Positions 11,113-24,774 of a stretch of 64,000 nt of DNA are shown here, piece after piece. The notes beneath the pieces were generated by a model that was given only the letters and a program-made list of their open reading frames with translations, did no database searches and was not told where the DNA came from. Positions within the stretch are counted from its first letter, which is position 1, and every line of letters begins with the position of its first letter. The DNA is from Ianthella basta (taxonomy: Eukaryota > Porifera > Demospongiae > Verongiida > Ianthellidae), in NCBI GenBank assembly GCA_964019415.1, contig OZ025871.1, positions 6,555,713 through 6,619,712 of the forward strand, in the 5' to 3' direction. The position numbers were made by a program, and so were the translations under genes.

Positions 11113-12383
11113 AGACTGATTTACCCATGGTGGTAGCTGGTGTGTAATTATATAATGGGCCTGCACTAATCTTCACAGCAATCAATATTTGCTGTGTCTA
11201 GTACAGCTCTCAAGACTCTCATTTGGAATGTGCTCCCTGGGAACAGCATGGACCTCTACTGCCAGTCATTGCTATTTTGCCTGCCTTGTTGCAGAAGAAG
11301 GCTTCTGTTGTGAGCTAGTGCACATTCACATGACTTTCTGAGTCCTTTGAAAGTTAGGAGCAGCAATGTATTGGTCTAGTGGTAGTAACAGTCCGGAACG
11401 CTATTAAAATGGATGGATAAGACTAAAAGTGTTTGCTTGCATATACATAGATAATTTTTGTAGCTTTATATGATTACTTAAGTCTGCTACTAAGCCGGGA
11501 TGATAGTCTAAGTCAGCTGCTAAGATGGTAAAGAACAGTCTCTGTGAGGTGTATACTTAACAGTTGCAAAGTTTGTAATACAGTAGTTTAAAAGTTGGCC
11601 AAATACGCTAGAACTGTGCCAACTTTAGGCTGTAAGCTGACTGCTTCCTCAAACCTGCTTAGCCTGCTGCTACATCTCCATTCTGCACTTAAATCATCCA
11701 CGAGCACTTGGCTTGTGACAATGTAAGGCTGTAGTATGTAACAGTGGACACAACAGAGAAGTAGTGCATGGAATGGCTTCCTACTGTCACCAGTTTGGTA
11801 CACCAGCCAAGTTCATCACTATGATCTGGCCTAGGTCTTTTGTAATCAGAAGAGCAGGAGTTAAAGCAGCACTTTGGAAAATCTGTACTGACTCAGGCTC
11901 CTCAGATCAGCATAGTCCTTGGGCACCAGGTCTGTGAGGTGTGACGCTAGCACTGCGACCCTAGCACTTCACTGAGTAAGAGTCTATTAACTTTGGCAGA
12001 AAGTAATCATGCAATTCTGTTATGTCCTTTCTCTCCACACTCTAATGAGTGCATTTTCATATGTCTGATTATCTGTAGTTGTCTCCTCTATATATGATCT
12101 TGCTGAAGATAACAGTTAATTTTTCTGCATTTAGAAGTTGTTGTTGAAGTTGAGACTTCAGTAGTGCCTCTGAAACCAGAGGTATAGGACATGATAGCTC
12201 CAGAGGTTATCACTCAGTCACCTTGTCCACATCCTTCAATCTAGTCATGTCCAACACATGCATCTTGTAACTTTCCCTTCGATGTATGCAGCATGTTATG
12301 GTGTTTTGTGTCTGCTACGTGAATGTAGCGTGTTTTTGACATGCCATTTTATTGCCTTGTGACGAGTATGTTAGCCGCTGTTT
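11113..12383. other. Intron or intergenic sequence, nothing recognised
   Basis: No frame of interest and no repeat partner was seen inside the window. Confidence 0.45.
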
Positions 12384-12412
12384 ATGACGTCATTAAAATG
12401 GCGGGAGGCCAC
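12384..12412 (+). promoter_or_regulatory. CRE plus YY1-like promoter motif cluster
   Basis: TGACGTCA is followed within a few bases by AAAATGGCGGGA, the YY1-type motif in the usual sense orientation. Similar pairs mark TATA-less animal promoters, and gene B's putative promoter at 38950 has the same two motifs. It sits at the left end of the tandemly duplicated block. The second block shows only a diverged GGCCATTTTGCGG. Confidence 0.35.
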
Positions 12413-13834
12413 GCGCGGTCGCAAGGGACAAGAGAAATAGTGCCACTCAGAGCTCGTACGCTGTCTGTCATTGAAATATACCACAATGTAGAGGTATCGA
12501 CAGCGTTTTCGTTTCTTGTCATTAGTCAGTGCCACTTCTCACGGTGACTTACGGAAGTTCGCAGCGAATAGAGTTGGTTGAATTAGTGCCCTACGCCCTA
12601 TAATTGTGCAAGGACTACCGAAGAAGAACACAACAGCTAACCTCACTGCATGCATAATCAGCATTCAGAGAACCAGAGATACAGGGCATTAAAGGCAGTG
12701 TGTGGTAAGTTTTAATTCCCACTCCATCGCTACGTATCCCTCTGGACCTCCTTCCTTCTGTTTGCCCTCTCATCACTCCATTTCTCACAATTGTTCTTTC
12801 TCTCAAGCCCCTTCCTCATCACTCCTTCTGCCAGTGCCTACTTCCATCTCTTACCTGTTTTCATTACTCACACAGTCCAAGCCAGTCACTTTCAAGCACT
12901 AACAGCTTTCAACTCTGTAGGCCTTCAATAATGAATAAGTGCTTTCTAGTTTTGAAATGATTCCTCACCACACCCACTGCTGTCAGTGCCTGGTTGATTC
13001 CCATCTCAGTATGGCCCAACTACTCTACCCATTCCAATTGGGATTCTGGCCCCACCACTCCACTGACATTTCACTGCTTCACAATGCCGGCAACTGGTAC
13101 CTAACCTTTGACTGAGGTTTACTTGTTGGTGTACTATATTATTTAGATGTGGCTAACACTTCTGACACTGCTGACCACTGTCTAATCATTAAATGGCTAA
13201 GCACCATGCATGTCAATCCACAAGCTGTGAATTGGATGCCAATCTTGCACTCCTGCACCAAAGCTGTCTCTGTGGGTGATACTGTATCTGCCCATTAGAA
13301 TTGTATTGTGAGGTGTTCTGCAGGGACCTCCATCTATCATGTCAGTAATGTGTTAACAGTAAGTGTTCTTTGGGACACTAGCTGGGGCACTCCTACCAAC
13401 CTTGGCAGCTGATGACTGTTGACTTCATGCAATGCTAATAGTGTCAATATTTCACTGTATACAGTTGTGGTGTATGCAATGGTCATCTTGAGTCATGCCT
13501 TGCCCTCAGGTACATAGACTGGTTTGAATGTAAAATATACCAGAAATCATTCTTCCCAGTCATTGTTGAAATGTAGTTTGATATTTCTGCCAAAGTACTT
13601 GTTCAAATTTGCTATCACTGATTTGGTTGAAGCTGCATCTTAAATACTTTCATTCCCCGGTTCTCAAATGGTGTGATCTCCAAAGAAAGAGAGATGTAAT
13701 AGTAATAGTTACTAAGTCACACTAGCCACAATATTTGATAATAATGTGTTGGAATTTACTGTAATTTAGCCATTGCAGCTACATAATTCCATTTACTGCA
13801 CCACCATCTCTCTGTCCATACTATACTATCAGTT

Positions 13835-13954
<120 letters not shown>

Positions 13955-14628
13955 CGTGTCATGTTGGCCTGTATCACTACCTCAGGAGTGCCAACAGGAT
14001 GGAAGGTGTGTGTGTGTCATGCTGTGCATTCCTTCACAGTTGATTTCTATAATGACCTTCTTTCTGTTGTGACTATCTGTTGAACTAAACCTGCTAATGT
14101 TAAACTATTGTGCAACTGATGTGCATTGCCCATTGTTTGACTCTTCTTTGCCGACCCAGAGCTTTAACCTTTAAATGTGTTGCTCATTGTTCCAGACAGC
14201 TGTCTATGGTTGTGTGTATGCCTTTTGGTGTAACTAGAACAAGTTGAAAGAGGGCACATCTTTAAATCTGCTGATCTGCTCATGTTCTGTGCGGAACTGT
14301 CCATATTTTCCTCCTTGTGTCATGGTGTGTTGCTCAAGCTGCACCTTCAAGACATGTACTCTTCTAATTGCATTTGGACACCCTATACTACATATGTACA
14401 CTCAGTCTGCGTATCTCTCCTGCTTATACCCCATTTGTTCCCCTGTCTCAAGTCATCTCCAGTCCACATCCTTGCAATGGGTGACCTATTAGCATAGCTG
14501 CTTAGCCTTCACTCCTTCCTCTGTCTCATTGTAAGCCATCCCTCCTTTCACCACCTCCTGCTCTCACAGACTACATATTCTAGATAATTCATATGCTCAT
14601 GTGTACTTCACCTCCTTGCTCACTGCAG

Positions 14629-14836
14629 AGCCTGAGCTGTGACCTTCTGGACAAGATGGCTACATCACTAACTCAGAACAAGACAATGACAAAGCTGGAA
14701 TTGAGGGTTGATACCTTGGCACCTAATGAAGATGTCAAGCTATTCACCCACCACCTTCTGTTGGGCCTCAGCAACAACACTACATTGACAGATTTGTCAC
14801 TGCGTCTACCACAGTGCTGGGACTGGCCTTGTGATG
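14629..14836 (+). CDS. Gene A LRR-like exon 2
   Basis: Bounded by CTCACTGCAG and the strong donor GTGAGT, phase 0 to 1, 208 nt. It starts SLSCDLLDKMATSLTQNKT and contains HLLLGLSNNTTLTDLSLRLP, giving two L-x-x-N-x-T-L-x-x-L-x-L turns typical of LRRs. The region orthologous to this exon is deleted from duplication copy 2. Confidence 0.7.
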
Positions 14837-15373
14837 GTGAGTTGAATGACAGTGTTTGATGTGTCACACTGACCTTGTAAGCTGTGATCATTGTCTGTAA
14901 ACTGTAATGTGTACAGTTTGTCATACATTGCCTTTAGTGGTCCAGGCTCTCTGCAACTAGTGCTGGTAATGATAATGACCAGTGCAGATGCTAACTTGAA
15001 GGGTCTCAAAGCTGCTCTCCTTACAACCTGCACTGTGTGCTACCTGGGTCCTAGTGTTTCATATTGTTGTAGCTTTCTAGTTGTTAGTGACAGCTTGATA
15101 TTGTCCATTTGTGGTTTGATGTACTAATCACTCACACACCTGTCATTTCACTAGGATACTTACATACATGGGATTAATGCAAGTAGAGATTCACTCACTT
15201 GTTGTTGATGTAATAGCAATGGTAGTGGGTAATTGTACTTGACTGCCAACCATGGCACAACCCATGTAGTTCTAACTGTGTTGTGGAAGGCTTAATTGTC
15301 AATGGTGTGTAAACCTTATAATGGACCACACTCACACTTGTAGCAGCTCATTTACAAACCTTTCTCTATACAG

Positions 15374-15504
15374 GCAATGTGGTGCAGAGGAGTGTGAAAA
15401 GGGTCATCTTAGAGTGGGTCCCACTTGATGTGGTGTGTGGTGTTGTGGATTACTTTGAACATGTGGAAGAGCTCAAGTGTGTGAACATCAGGGCCCCACA
15501 GCAG
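15374..15504 (+). CDS. Gene A 131-nt repeat exon, copy 3
   Basis: Preceded by TCTATACAG and followed by GTATGT. It reads SVKRVILEWVPLDVVCGVV then DYFEHVEELKCVNIRAPQQ. This is the best conserved copy of the module. Its second half recurs at 20556-20623 in the duplicated block. Confidence 0.72.
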
Positions 15505-17640
15505 GTATGTGTTTATTTCCTGTGTGTGCATTATGTATGCAGATTAGGCAGCTTAGCCGCTGACTCAGAAGAGGAATACAGATAACAAACACCAGAAAAC
15601 ATTAATGTGCTATACAGTAAGATTGGGTTAGTCCCTATGTGGTCAAGCATGCAGTTGAACTTAAATAGCTTGTTCTTTGATTTTGGTTCCCACTTGAATG
15701 GCCCCATAGTAACTGGATAGTGACAATGTAATTATTCATTCCCGTCAGCTGTGTGTCTGTGCACCAAAAACCTCCAAACTAGTCTCTCTTCCTCTCCTGA
15801 CCTCCCTTCCTTGGGTGAGAAAGACATGCTCTCAACTCCCTCTCAACCCATGCACACTGCTCTCCTGTACTTGCCAGATGATATGTCACATGGGCTCTTC
15901 ATTAACCTGGCAACATCACTTGATTGCTTCCCTGCCTCCATCTGTAAGACCTCCTTCATCCCACTTGACGTCTCATGGTGACCTTTATCTTGTGACCAGT
16001 GTTAAATTGATGCATTGTTCTATTCGCTCTTCCTTACATCGTCCCCTCATGTTCACACCTCACACAGTGAAGTGTAGTTATATCTTTCTCAAGCCTTTGC
16101 TATCTGTAGCCTGTTTACCTCTCTGACCTGTGGATCATTCAATTGGAATGCCGTTCTGACACTAAGTGGCAGACATGGCTGCAGTCCAGTCACTCTGTCA
16201 CAATCCAGTCCTGAGCTAGGCATGTTCCCTGCTACATGGGCGAACAAGAAAGCTCATTGTTGGGTTGTGGTGTACAGAACAAACTGAGCAGTTGCCTTGC
16301 TTCTAGTGCACTAAATGTTGCTAGGTTACCGTCAAGGAGATGTGCAAGTTGTCCATGGAGGGTAGAGATAATGGAGGTCGGGCAGAAGGTGCTGAGTTGT
16401 ACCATAAGTCAATGCCCTAGGCTCACAATCCCCCATTTGATGCACTTGATGGATGGTGTTTGTGGTAGGAGCTCACATAGACTTGTTCACGTGTGTAGCT
16501 ACAGTAGCAGGTACATGACAATATTGGTGAGACTCTGACTGTTGGCTACGTACATAGAACTTTATTCATTTTGATTCCCTAGGATTGTAGGATGGCAATG
16601 TAATATTCTATAATCTAAGTCGCTTTATCGCCCTCTAGTTGTCATTATAGTGCTGTGCTAACTTCACACCTTTTTCGCTACCTCACTTAGGCCTCCTGTC
16701 CTGCGTTATGTATGTGTTGTCTAGTCCCTTGTGGGGTCAGTTTGCTGAGCTGTAATGACTCACTATTTGACCTCGGTACCCCACTTCAGTGGTCCCATGA
16801 CTGGAGAGTAGCAATGTATTTGTCTACATCAGCTGTTTCTGTGTACAGCAATCAGTTGTGGTTCCTCCAAAATAGTCTCTCTGTATGCCTCTGCAGACTT
16901 TCCTTTAACTGCTGTCAACAACTGTGTATATGAACAACTAGCACTCTATTGCTTTTTGTCTGCCCTGGCAATCCTACCCTACACTTGATGTCACATCACA
17001 CTCTACGTGGACTTCAACTCTGCCACTTTTCACCAGGTCAATCTCTTCATTTGCACTGCTACTGCCATACTCCTTGCTTCCACCTCTTTACAATGGTTTT
17101 ATTTACATGATGGCTCATCTATGTACCGCCCTTTTCAAACCTTTCATCTCCACCTCTAACAATCTCTCCGTATGACGTTCTGCAAATACCCAACTCCCAC
17201 AGCCATATCTTATAGGGTGACACTACCATTGCATTATTACCATCATCTCTTTTGTATGGACACTCTTTGTCTCCCAACAGTTCTTCACTGCATCAACCGT
17301 TGTCATTGAATGACTGTTTCTGTCTCTCCATTAATTCAACCTCACTTAAACTCCTGCAGGTAGACAATCTTCCTCACTTGTTCTTTACATCTCCCATTTC
17401 CACAGTACACTTGGTAGGCTCTCTGCAAATCACCACAGATTTATCTTCACTCACTTTATATCAGTTAACCTGTGCTTCATCACTACTTCATAACCTTGCA
17501 ACATTAACTCCAGCTCAAGTGGTCTTCTGCCTGTGTGATCAACACTGAGTGTGCCATTACCACCTGCACCAGGCAGCTATCTAGTCTAACTCCTCCCTCA
17601 TAGCATGCCCTAAATCTTCTCCCACTATCATGTCAGGAAT

Positions 17641-18267
17641 GATGGGCCTTGTACTGCATTCGCGCCCCCGGTATGACCCGTACGTACGTAACCAAGGAGC
17701 CATACGGTGGATTGGGCTTAATTGTCTGACCGCTTTCACGATTTAGTTTTGCAAGTTATCGCAGCGTTTCTTGAGGATTGCCAGCACGCTCAAGCCATTT
17801 CTAGCATCCCTGCTATCAAATGTGACAAATCGTGTACAGAACCAAGACGATTGCAAGGACGTGGCTGCCGATTGCACTTCCTTTGCAGAAGCAGTCAACC
17901 TATCAGTCTTGCAGTCCTGAAGTGATCAATGAGGACTCGCTACCAGCTTCTAAGGAGTCACTTCCACAGGAGCACTTGCTCAGTACTCCAGATTAGGCTC
18001 CATCTGCCTCGTAGCCAGCATCAGCAAACACTCGTACACCGGTGTTGGAAAATGCTCGCAAAGCCTACCTAGATGCTGGGGAAGGGCGGGGAAGGGTCCA
18101 TTTTCTGATAGCCCTTGTCCAACTGTGTGCTCAGAAGCAAAGAAACAAGCGATGCGACGTGTTTCTCGAAATATGTCTGCTCTTAGCTAGTATAGGTAAA
18201 ATACACAGTGAAGAGCAGCCGCGTCGGCCATTTTGCGGACACACGTGACCTTGACCGGCCCCCCTGG
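17641..18267. other. GC-richer spacer between the two duplicated blocks
   Basis: Short open frames (17722-17925, 18042-18248) contain a few cysteines, but they are in different frames and match nothing I recognise. The base composition and absence from the other side of the duplication suggest an insertion or the remains of another gene's exon. Confidence 0.35.
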
Positions 18268-18436
18268 GTCACAAGGGACAAGAGTAGTCGAACTTCACAC
18301 AGAGCTCGCATGTTGTCTGTGATTGAAACTTACAAGAAGCCACCTGGTGTACAGGTATCGAATGCGTTTCGGTTTCTTATCCGTCAGCGCTGTTTCTCAC
18401 GGTGACTTACGGAAGTTCGCAGCGAATGAAGTTGGA

Positions 18437-18735
18437 TCGCCCTCTGTTTCAGCGTGTCATTTCCTCCTGCTGCCAGCAACCATCCTACACCATATGTTTG
18501 TGAAGATTGTGAACAGGACTTGCCACACCTCTGGCCCAGGGAAGGCCTGCTTGAGGCTAACCACTTCAATCTTTTGTTGGACTGCGTCGCACTGGCACCT
18601 TTCAATAGTGCCCTACGCCCTATAATTGTGCAAGGACTACCGAAGAAGAACACAACAGCTAACCTCACTGCCTGCATTATCAGCATTTGTAGAGCCAGAG
18701 AACCAAAGATAGAGGGCATTAGAGGCAGTGTGTGG
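18437..18735 (+). other. Uncharacterised open frame next to a possible donor
   Basis: A roughly 95-residue open frame contains PYVCEDCEQDLPHLWP and LRPIIVQGLPKKNTTANLTA, and reaches GTGTG/GTAAGT. The CxxC pair is suggestive, but copy 1 of the duplication lacks most of the segment and I recognise no family. Confidence 0.2.
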
Positions 18736-19920
18736 TAAGTTTAATTCCCACTCCATTGCTACGTATCTTGTTCACCCTCCAGACCTCCTTCCTTCCATTT
18801 ACACTCTCAACACTCCATGGCATTTCTCATACACCTCACAATTGTTCTTTCTCTCAAGCCTCTTCCTCATCACTCCTACTGCCAGTGCCTACTACCATCT
18901 CTTGCCTGTTTTCATTCCTCACACAGTCCAAGCTAGTCACTTACAAGCACTAACAGCTTTCAACTCTGTAGGCCTTCAATAAGGAATTAATGCTTTCTAG
19001 TTTTGAAATGATTCCTCACCACACCCACTGCTGTCAGTGCCTGGTTGATTCCCATCTCAGTATGGCCCAACTACTCTATCCATTCCAATTGGGATTCTGG
19101 CCCCACCACTCCACTGACATTTCACTGCTTCACAATGCTAGCAACTGGTACCTAACCTTTGACTGAGGTTTACTTGTTGGTGTACTATATTATTTAGATG
19201 TAGCTAACACTTCTAGCACTGCTGACCACTGTCTAACCTTTAAAAAGCTAAGCACCATGCATGTCATTCTACAAGCTGTGAATTGGATCCAATCTTGCTT
19301 TCCTGCACCAAAGCTGTCTCTGTGGGTGATACCGTATCTGCCCATTAGAATTGTATTGTGGTGTGTTCTGCAGGGATCTCCATCTATCATGTCAGTAATG
19401 TGTTAACAGTAAGTGTTCTTTGGGACACTAGCTGGGGCACTCCTACCAACCTTGGCAGCTGATGACTGTTGACTTCATGTAATGCTAATAGTGTCAATAT
19501 TTCACTGTATACAGTTGTGGTGTATGCAATGCTCATCTTGAGTCATGCCTTGCCTTCAGGTACATAGACTGGTTTTGAATGTACAATACCAGAAATCATT
19601 CTTCCCTGTCATTGTTGAAATGTAGTTTGATATTTCTGCCAAAGTTCTCATTCAAACTTGCTATCACTGATTTGGTTTAAACTGCATCTTAAATTCTTTC
19701 AAGTTTCTTCATTGAACCAACTCTTAAATGGCTAGATCTCCAAAGAAGAAGAGATGCACTTCTAATAGTTACTAAGTCACACACAAAAATGACATAATAT
19801 GATGATAAAGTGTTGGAATTTTACTGTCATTTAGCCATTGCAGCTACATAATTCCATTTACTGCTAAATGCATGATACTGCTCCACCATCTCTCTGTCCA
19901 TACTCTACTATCAGTTACTA

Positions 19921-20058
<138 letters not shown>

Positions 20059-20555
20059 AACTATTGTGCATTCAACTGATGTGCATTGCCCATTGCTTGA
20101 CTCTTCTTCGCTGACCCTGAGCTTTAGCCTTTAAGTGTGTTGCTCATTGTTTCAGACAGCTGTCTGTGGTTGTGTGTATGCCTTTTGGTGTAACTAGAAC
20201 AAGCTGAGAGAGGGCACAGCTTTCAGTCTTCTGAAGTGCTCATGTTCTGTGCAGAACTGTCCATATCTTCCTCCTTGTGTCACGGCTGGTGTGTTGCTCA
20301 AGCTGTACCTTCCAGACCTGTACTGTTCTAATTCCATTTGCACACCCTGCTACCTACACTCAGTCTATGTATTTCTTATACCACATTTGTTCCCCTATCT
20401 CAAGTCTTCACCAGTCCACATCCCTGCAATGGGGTGACCTATTAGCATAGCTGCTTAGCCTTCACTCCTTCCTCTGTCTCATTGTAAGCCATTCCTCCTT
20501 TCACCACCTCCTGCTCTCACAGACTACATATTCTAGATAATTCATATGCTCATGT

Positions 20556-20623
20556 GTGGTGTTGTGGATTACTTTGAACATGTGGAAGAGCTCAAGTGTC
20601 AGTACATCAGCTCCCCGCAGCAG
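20556..20623 (+). pseudogene. Truncated 131-nt exon in duplication copy 2
   Basis: The fragment GVVDYFEHVEELKCQYIS then SPQQ is followed by a GTACAT donor, but the first half of the module and its acceptor are deleted. The join is to sequence that in copy 1 precedes the LRR-like exon. The remaining piece cannot be spliced as in copy 1. Confidence 0.75.
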
Positions 20624-21076
20624 GTACATCTATTAGTTGTTTTACATTGTTGTGTGTACAGTGCATTTGCAGAATAAACAGCTTACAGTAGCTCCTGATA
20701 CAGGTAACAAACAACTGCTGATGTGGATCATTCAGCTGAGCTGCAATGGCTCATACATTGTTTGACCTTGATTCCTCACTAATAGACTGTAACAACTGGG
20801 GAATGTATGCATTCCCCTGAGTTGTGTCTGTGTGCACCAGGCAGACACTTGTTCCTCTACCTCTCCTAACCTCCCTCGCATGGCTGTTTCAAGGTGGCAA
20901 CTTAGATTTTCCTGATTCATAAACTGGAAATTGGGATGATCTGCACTGAAATATAATGTTCGTTTTTGCCTTAAGTTTTCCCCATTGAGCAAAGAAGCAA
21001 TCTCAACTTCAACATTGACAGGAATAGAACTGACACAAAGCGATCATGCTGTAGTCGATTGTGCTGTAGTCCACTT

Positions 21077-21453
21077 AGTGTGTTTTATGCTCTCCTGGCA
21101 GCAAAGATAAATGGCTTTTACTTGCGTTATTTAATCACCCCTTAGCGAATTTTACTTTTACTCGTGTTTAATCACCCCAAGCGAATTTCTCCGGGTTAGT
21201 GAAATTTCTCCAGGTTTTTCTGCCACTTTGCTGGGTGCTGAAGGACAGCCGAAGAAGTGCTGAACATTGTCCTGTTTAGCGTATTCTACTGTCATTTTCA
21301 TACTCCAAGTTTTGAACACCTTTATTGACACTGTATTTTGCCATAATATGGCACCCAGCGAAGTGGCAGGAAAACCCCGAGAAATTCACTATGGTGTGAT
21401 TTAGTACCTCAAGTAACAGTGATTATCTTGCTGCCAGGAGAACACAATGCATG
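21077..21453. mobile_element. Foldback element with CTCCTGGCAGCAAGATAA arms
   Basis: The left end TCTCCTGGCAGCAAAGATAA recurs inverted at the right as TTATCTTGCTGCCAGGAGA. Inner segments also pair: GTGAAATTTCTCCAGG-type at 21200-21240 against 21351-21390. It is a non-autonomous inverted-repeat element of about 375 bp present only in duplication copy 2. Confidence 0.7.
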
Positions 21454-21812
21454 CTAAATTGGCTATAGCACACTTGCCTTATGCCAGTTATACTTCCTTG
21501 CTAAGTTATATTAATTGCCACTTATTGACGCGTCTGAAGAGAAAACTGCTAGAATATCTTGAGGGTCTGTTTCCTCGAGAAACTCAATTTTCCTCGATCC
21601 TGGTTTCCATTCTGAAGTAAGTTACCACCAAGTTATTATGCGAAACAGCAGTGCTTGCTTGAGAAATCATGCCTCATCGACATTGCTGCACTGCTTCCCT
21701 GTACTTGCAGTTGATATGTCAGACACTTGTTGTTGTTTGTGTTGTGTATGTTCTACAGTACTGATTGCAATTACTCTACCAGTGGAGAGAATGCGCACAT
21801 ACTTGCACAAGT

Positions 21813-21945
21813 GAAGTGAGGGCTTCTCAGCTGGTGTGGGCATGAGAAAGGGTTAGTTCACTAGATACCAGCTCAAACCAACAGTGTTTAAACCATGCCT
21901 AGCTTCAAACCCTGTTGGTTTAAGCTGGTATTTGGAGAACTAACC
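21813..21945 (-). mobile_element. Penelope-like foldback relic without ribozyme core
   Basis: The left tail TGAAGTGAGGGCTTCTCAGC is the reverse complement of the tail found on the palindromic elements at 41457 and 52530. It is followed by a short palindrome (21851-21945) whose arms GGTTAGTTC, TACCAGCT match their GGTTGGTTC, TACCAGCT arms. The element therefore lies in the opposite orientation and lacks the central CTGAAGA-GAAA segment. Confidence 0.55.
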
Positions 21946-23380
21946 TCTTCTCTTACAAGTACTCATGTATATTTAACACTTTCAACTGGAGTGAGCCAAG
22001 TGTGTTGAAGTTTGTATGCTGTGAATCCTAGTGTATGGTTGAGTTGAAAGGCAACAAAGTAATTGTAGAAAGGCTTGAATCAAAGGGCTGGGGGAGTTTA
22101 GCCGAGACAATGCAAAGCACATCTTGGGGGAATGAGTAATGCTGTGATAGACACAGAATTAGTAGTTTGATTAAGTTCTCATTGCCCTCAGGAGGTCATC
22201 TCTTAGTCTACTCTTTCCTAACCCATTGCACGCCCACCCCTAACTCACTTTCTGCCCTTTGTTATGATCTTCCCAACAACTCCACATTTGCCATGTGTAA
22301 TTTCATGCTTACAAGGATCACTTTCGCAGCAACTTGCATTTGATAAAACTGATGATCTACAACCCAAAAATGATGTTACTCATAGACTTTACCTTGCAAT
22401 TGACCTCACATCATATCCTACGTGTACTTCAATTCTACCATTTTTCTCCAAGTCAGCCTCTTCCTTTCACCGCTACTTCCAGTGCTTAATGCTGCCATCT
22501 CTTGACAATGGTTTAATTCCAAATAAACCAGCCACACATCTATGTACCCCCCTTTTCAAACCTTTCATCTCCACCTCTAACAATCTCACTGAAATTCTAC
22601 AAATACCCAACTCCCACAGCCATATCTTATAGGTTGACACTACCATTGTATTATTACCATCATCTCTTTTGTGTGGACACTCTTTGTCTCCCAACAGTTC
22701 TTCACTGCATCACCTTTTGTCATGGAATGACTGTTTCTATCTCTCCATTAATTCAACCTCACTTAAACTCCTGCAGGTAGACCATCTCCCTCACTTGTTC
22801 TTTACATCTCCCATTTCCACAGTACACTTGGTAGGCTCTCTGCCAATCACCACAGATTTATCTTCACTCACTTTATATCAGTTAACTTGTGCTTCATCAC
22901 TACTTCATAACCTTGCAACTCATTCCAGCTCAAGTGGTCTCCTGCCTCTGCAATCAACACTGAGTGTGCCATTACCACCTGCACCAGACAGCTATCTAGT
23001 CTAACTCCTCCCTCATAGCCTGCCCTAAGTCTTCTCCCACTATCATGTCAGGAATGATGGCAAAGAGCCTGTATATTGAAGGTTGCATGAGCCACTCCTA
23101 CCTCAGACCCACAGTTGACAACAGATGACTTCATGTAATGCTGAGTGTTTTGTTGTTCAATGTGGTCATGGTTTATACAATGTTCATCATTCCTCAGTCA
23201 TTTGGTGTTTGCCAGAATGATCCTTCCATTTGTAGCATATTGTGTTCTTCATTGGCTTGCTGACTGTGATTCAGTTTGGATAGTGGATAGGTTTCTACCT
23301 GTCCTGTTACCTTACATACACTGTGTAGACAGCAGAGATTGTGTGGGATGCTTACTAGATCTAATCATGACATTCTTTAG

Positions 23381-23473
23381 AGTGGAGGAGCAGAGGATGG
23401 CCTTAAGCTGGAGGAGCTTGAAGGAAAGCTGGCAGGACATGGGAGGCTGAAGAAGCTGAGATTTGAGTTTTAT
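23381..23473 (+). CDS. Gene A candidate LRR-like exon (small)
   Basis: TTCTTTAG precedes and GTAAGT follows an open 93-nt exon, phase 0 to 0, reading GLKLEELEGKLAGHGRLKK then LRFEFY. It joins in phase to 25191 and aligns by pattern with the end of the 131-nt module. It is short, so chance cannot be excluded. Confidence 0.4.
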
Positions 23474-23867
23474 GTAAGTTCCATCTCCTCAGCAATTGTA
23501 CACTGCATATTGACTCCAAATCACTCTGGTCCCACAAGGGTACCGTAGCCAACATTGTACCAGTATTGGACTAGTGGGCCTCAGTTGCTTGTCAAGAGGT
23601 GCACTTTGTTGTAGCTGCTTCCCTGAAATGTCTGTCTTGTATGCACTGTCTGGTGCACTGGTAGTGTTATGTGTTCTTACTATTGAGCAGAGCATAAGAC
23701 AATTTATCTGAGCATATCACATGCAGTAACATGCACTCATTGCTGTCAGACAGAAGATGGAACAGTCTTGTGTCACAGTCCACTCATGCAATGTGACTTC
23801 ATTGCAGTATGACATTGTGTTGCTGTTACTACTAATGGGCCATGTGGTGGGAAGTAATATACTGTAC

Positions 23868-24774
23868 CGATTAAAAATAGCTAACCATAAAATCGCATAC
23901 AGCTCGCAGATACTGTGCGCGCACGGAATTCACTCGTACGAGTAAGAAAATATACTCGTACGAGTGATGAATGTACTCGAAAGTTAACACATTTTAAGCA
24001 TTAATTCTATATTCATTCGAACGTGCGAAATTGTCTTTACCTGTGAAATCGTGTCCAACGAGAAGACGTTGTCGTGTATACTGAACGAAATGGCAGTGAA
24101 GTGGTAGGAATTGAAGGATGTACGCAGTCACGCTGGGAAGACAAACCATGTGAACGTGAAGCAGGTTATTGGACAGCTCGCGGAGATCGCGGTCGGAGCA
24201 GAAGTTGTCGTGAGGTTTAGTGCCAGTGATACCTCGGCGCAGTGGCTGATTTGCTAAACTGGGACCCTCCTAAGAGCCAACAAAGTGGAAGCAGCAGAGC
24301 AGGTTAGCTCGTATCCCCGTATAATCCCCGTTACGCAACGTGCACAATATAATGTTTAATATAGCTAAATGTCTTCCATACGATTCCTCACTTTCCTCTT
24401 CTGCTCTTGCCTCCTCAAGAGAAAGACACCTTGTGGCCGGTTCCCGATTTCTGCTGCCTCTCTTAGCGGGGAGAGTCCTGGCGATGCGTGAGATACCTTG
24501 CGTCCACGAACTAACATTTCACTGACATGAATAACCGGATAAAGGGTGAACATGTCTTCTTTCTTCTGTTAAAAGGCCCGTCGCTCTCTAAGATCACTCC
24601 CGACGTATGATTTTTGCTCAAGAGCAGTCGTTCGTTAACGCCTATGGTTAACACGTCGGCCATTTTTACTCGTACGAGTGAGATTTTCACTCGCACGAGT
24701 AGGATTTCACTCGCACGAGTACGTTTTTACGCTAGATTCACCTGCGTGTTGTCTGGCTAAGTATTTTTAATTGC
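23868..24774. mobile_element. hAT-like non-autonomous DNA transposon with 8 bp TSD
   Basis: The identical 8-mer TACTGTAC flanks both sides (23860-23867 and 24775-24782). The termini are inverted: CGATTAAAAATAGCTAACC at the left, and the reverse complement of the right end is GCAATTAAAAATACTTAGCC. Subterminal palindromes ACTCGTACGAGT or ACTCGCACGAGT occur two to three times near each end and could bind a transposase. An 8 bp duplication is typical of the hAT superfamily. No transposase frame is present. Confidence 0.8.
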
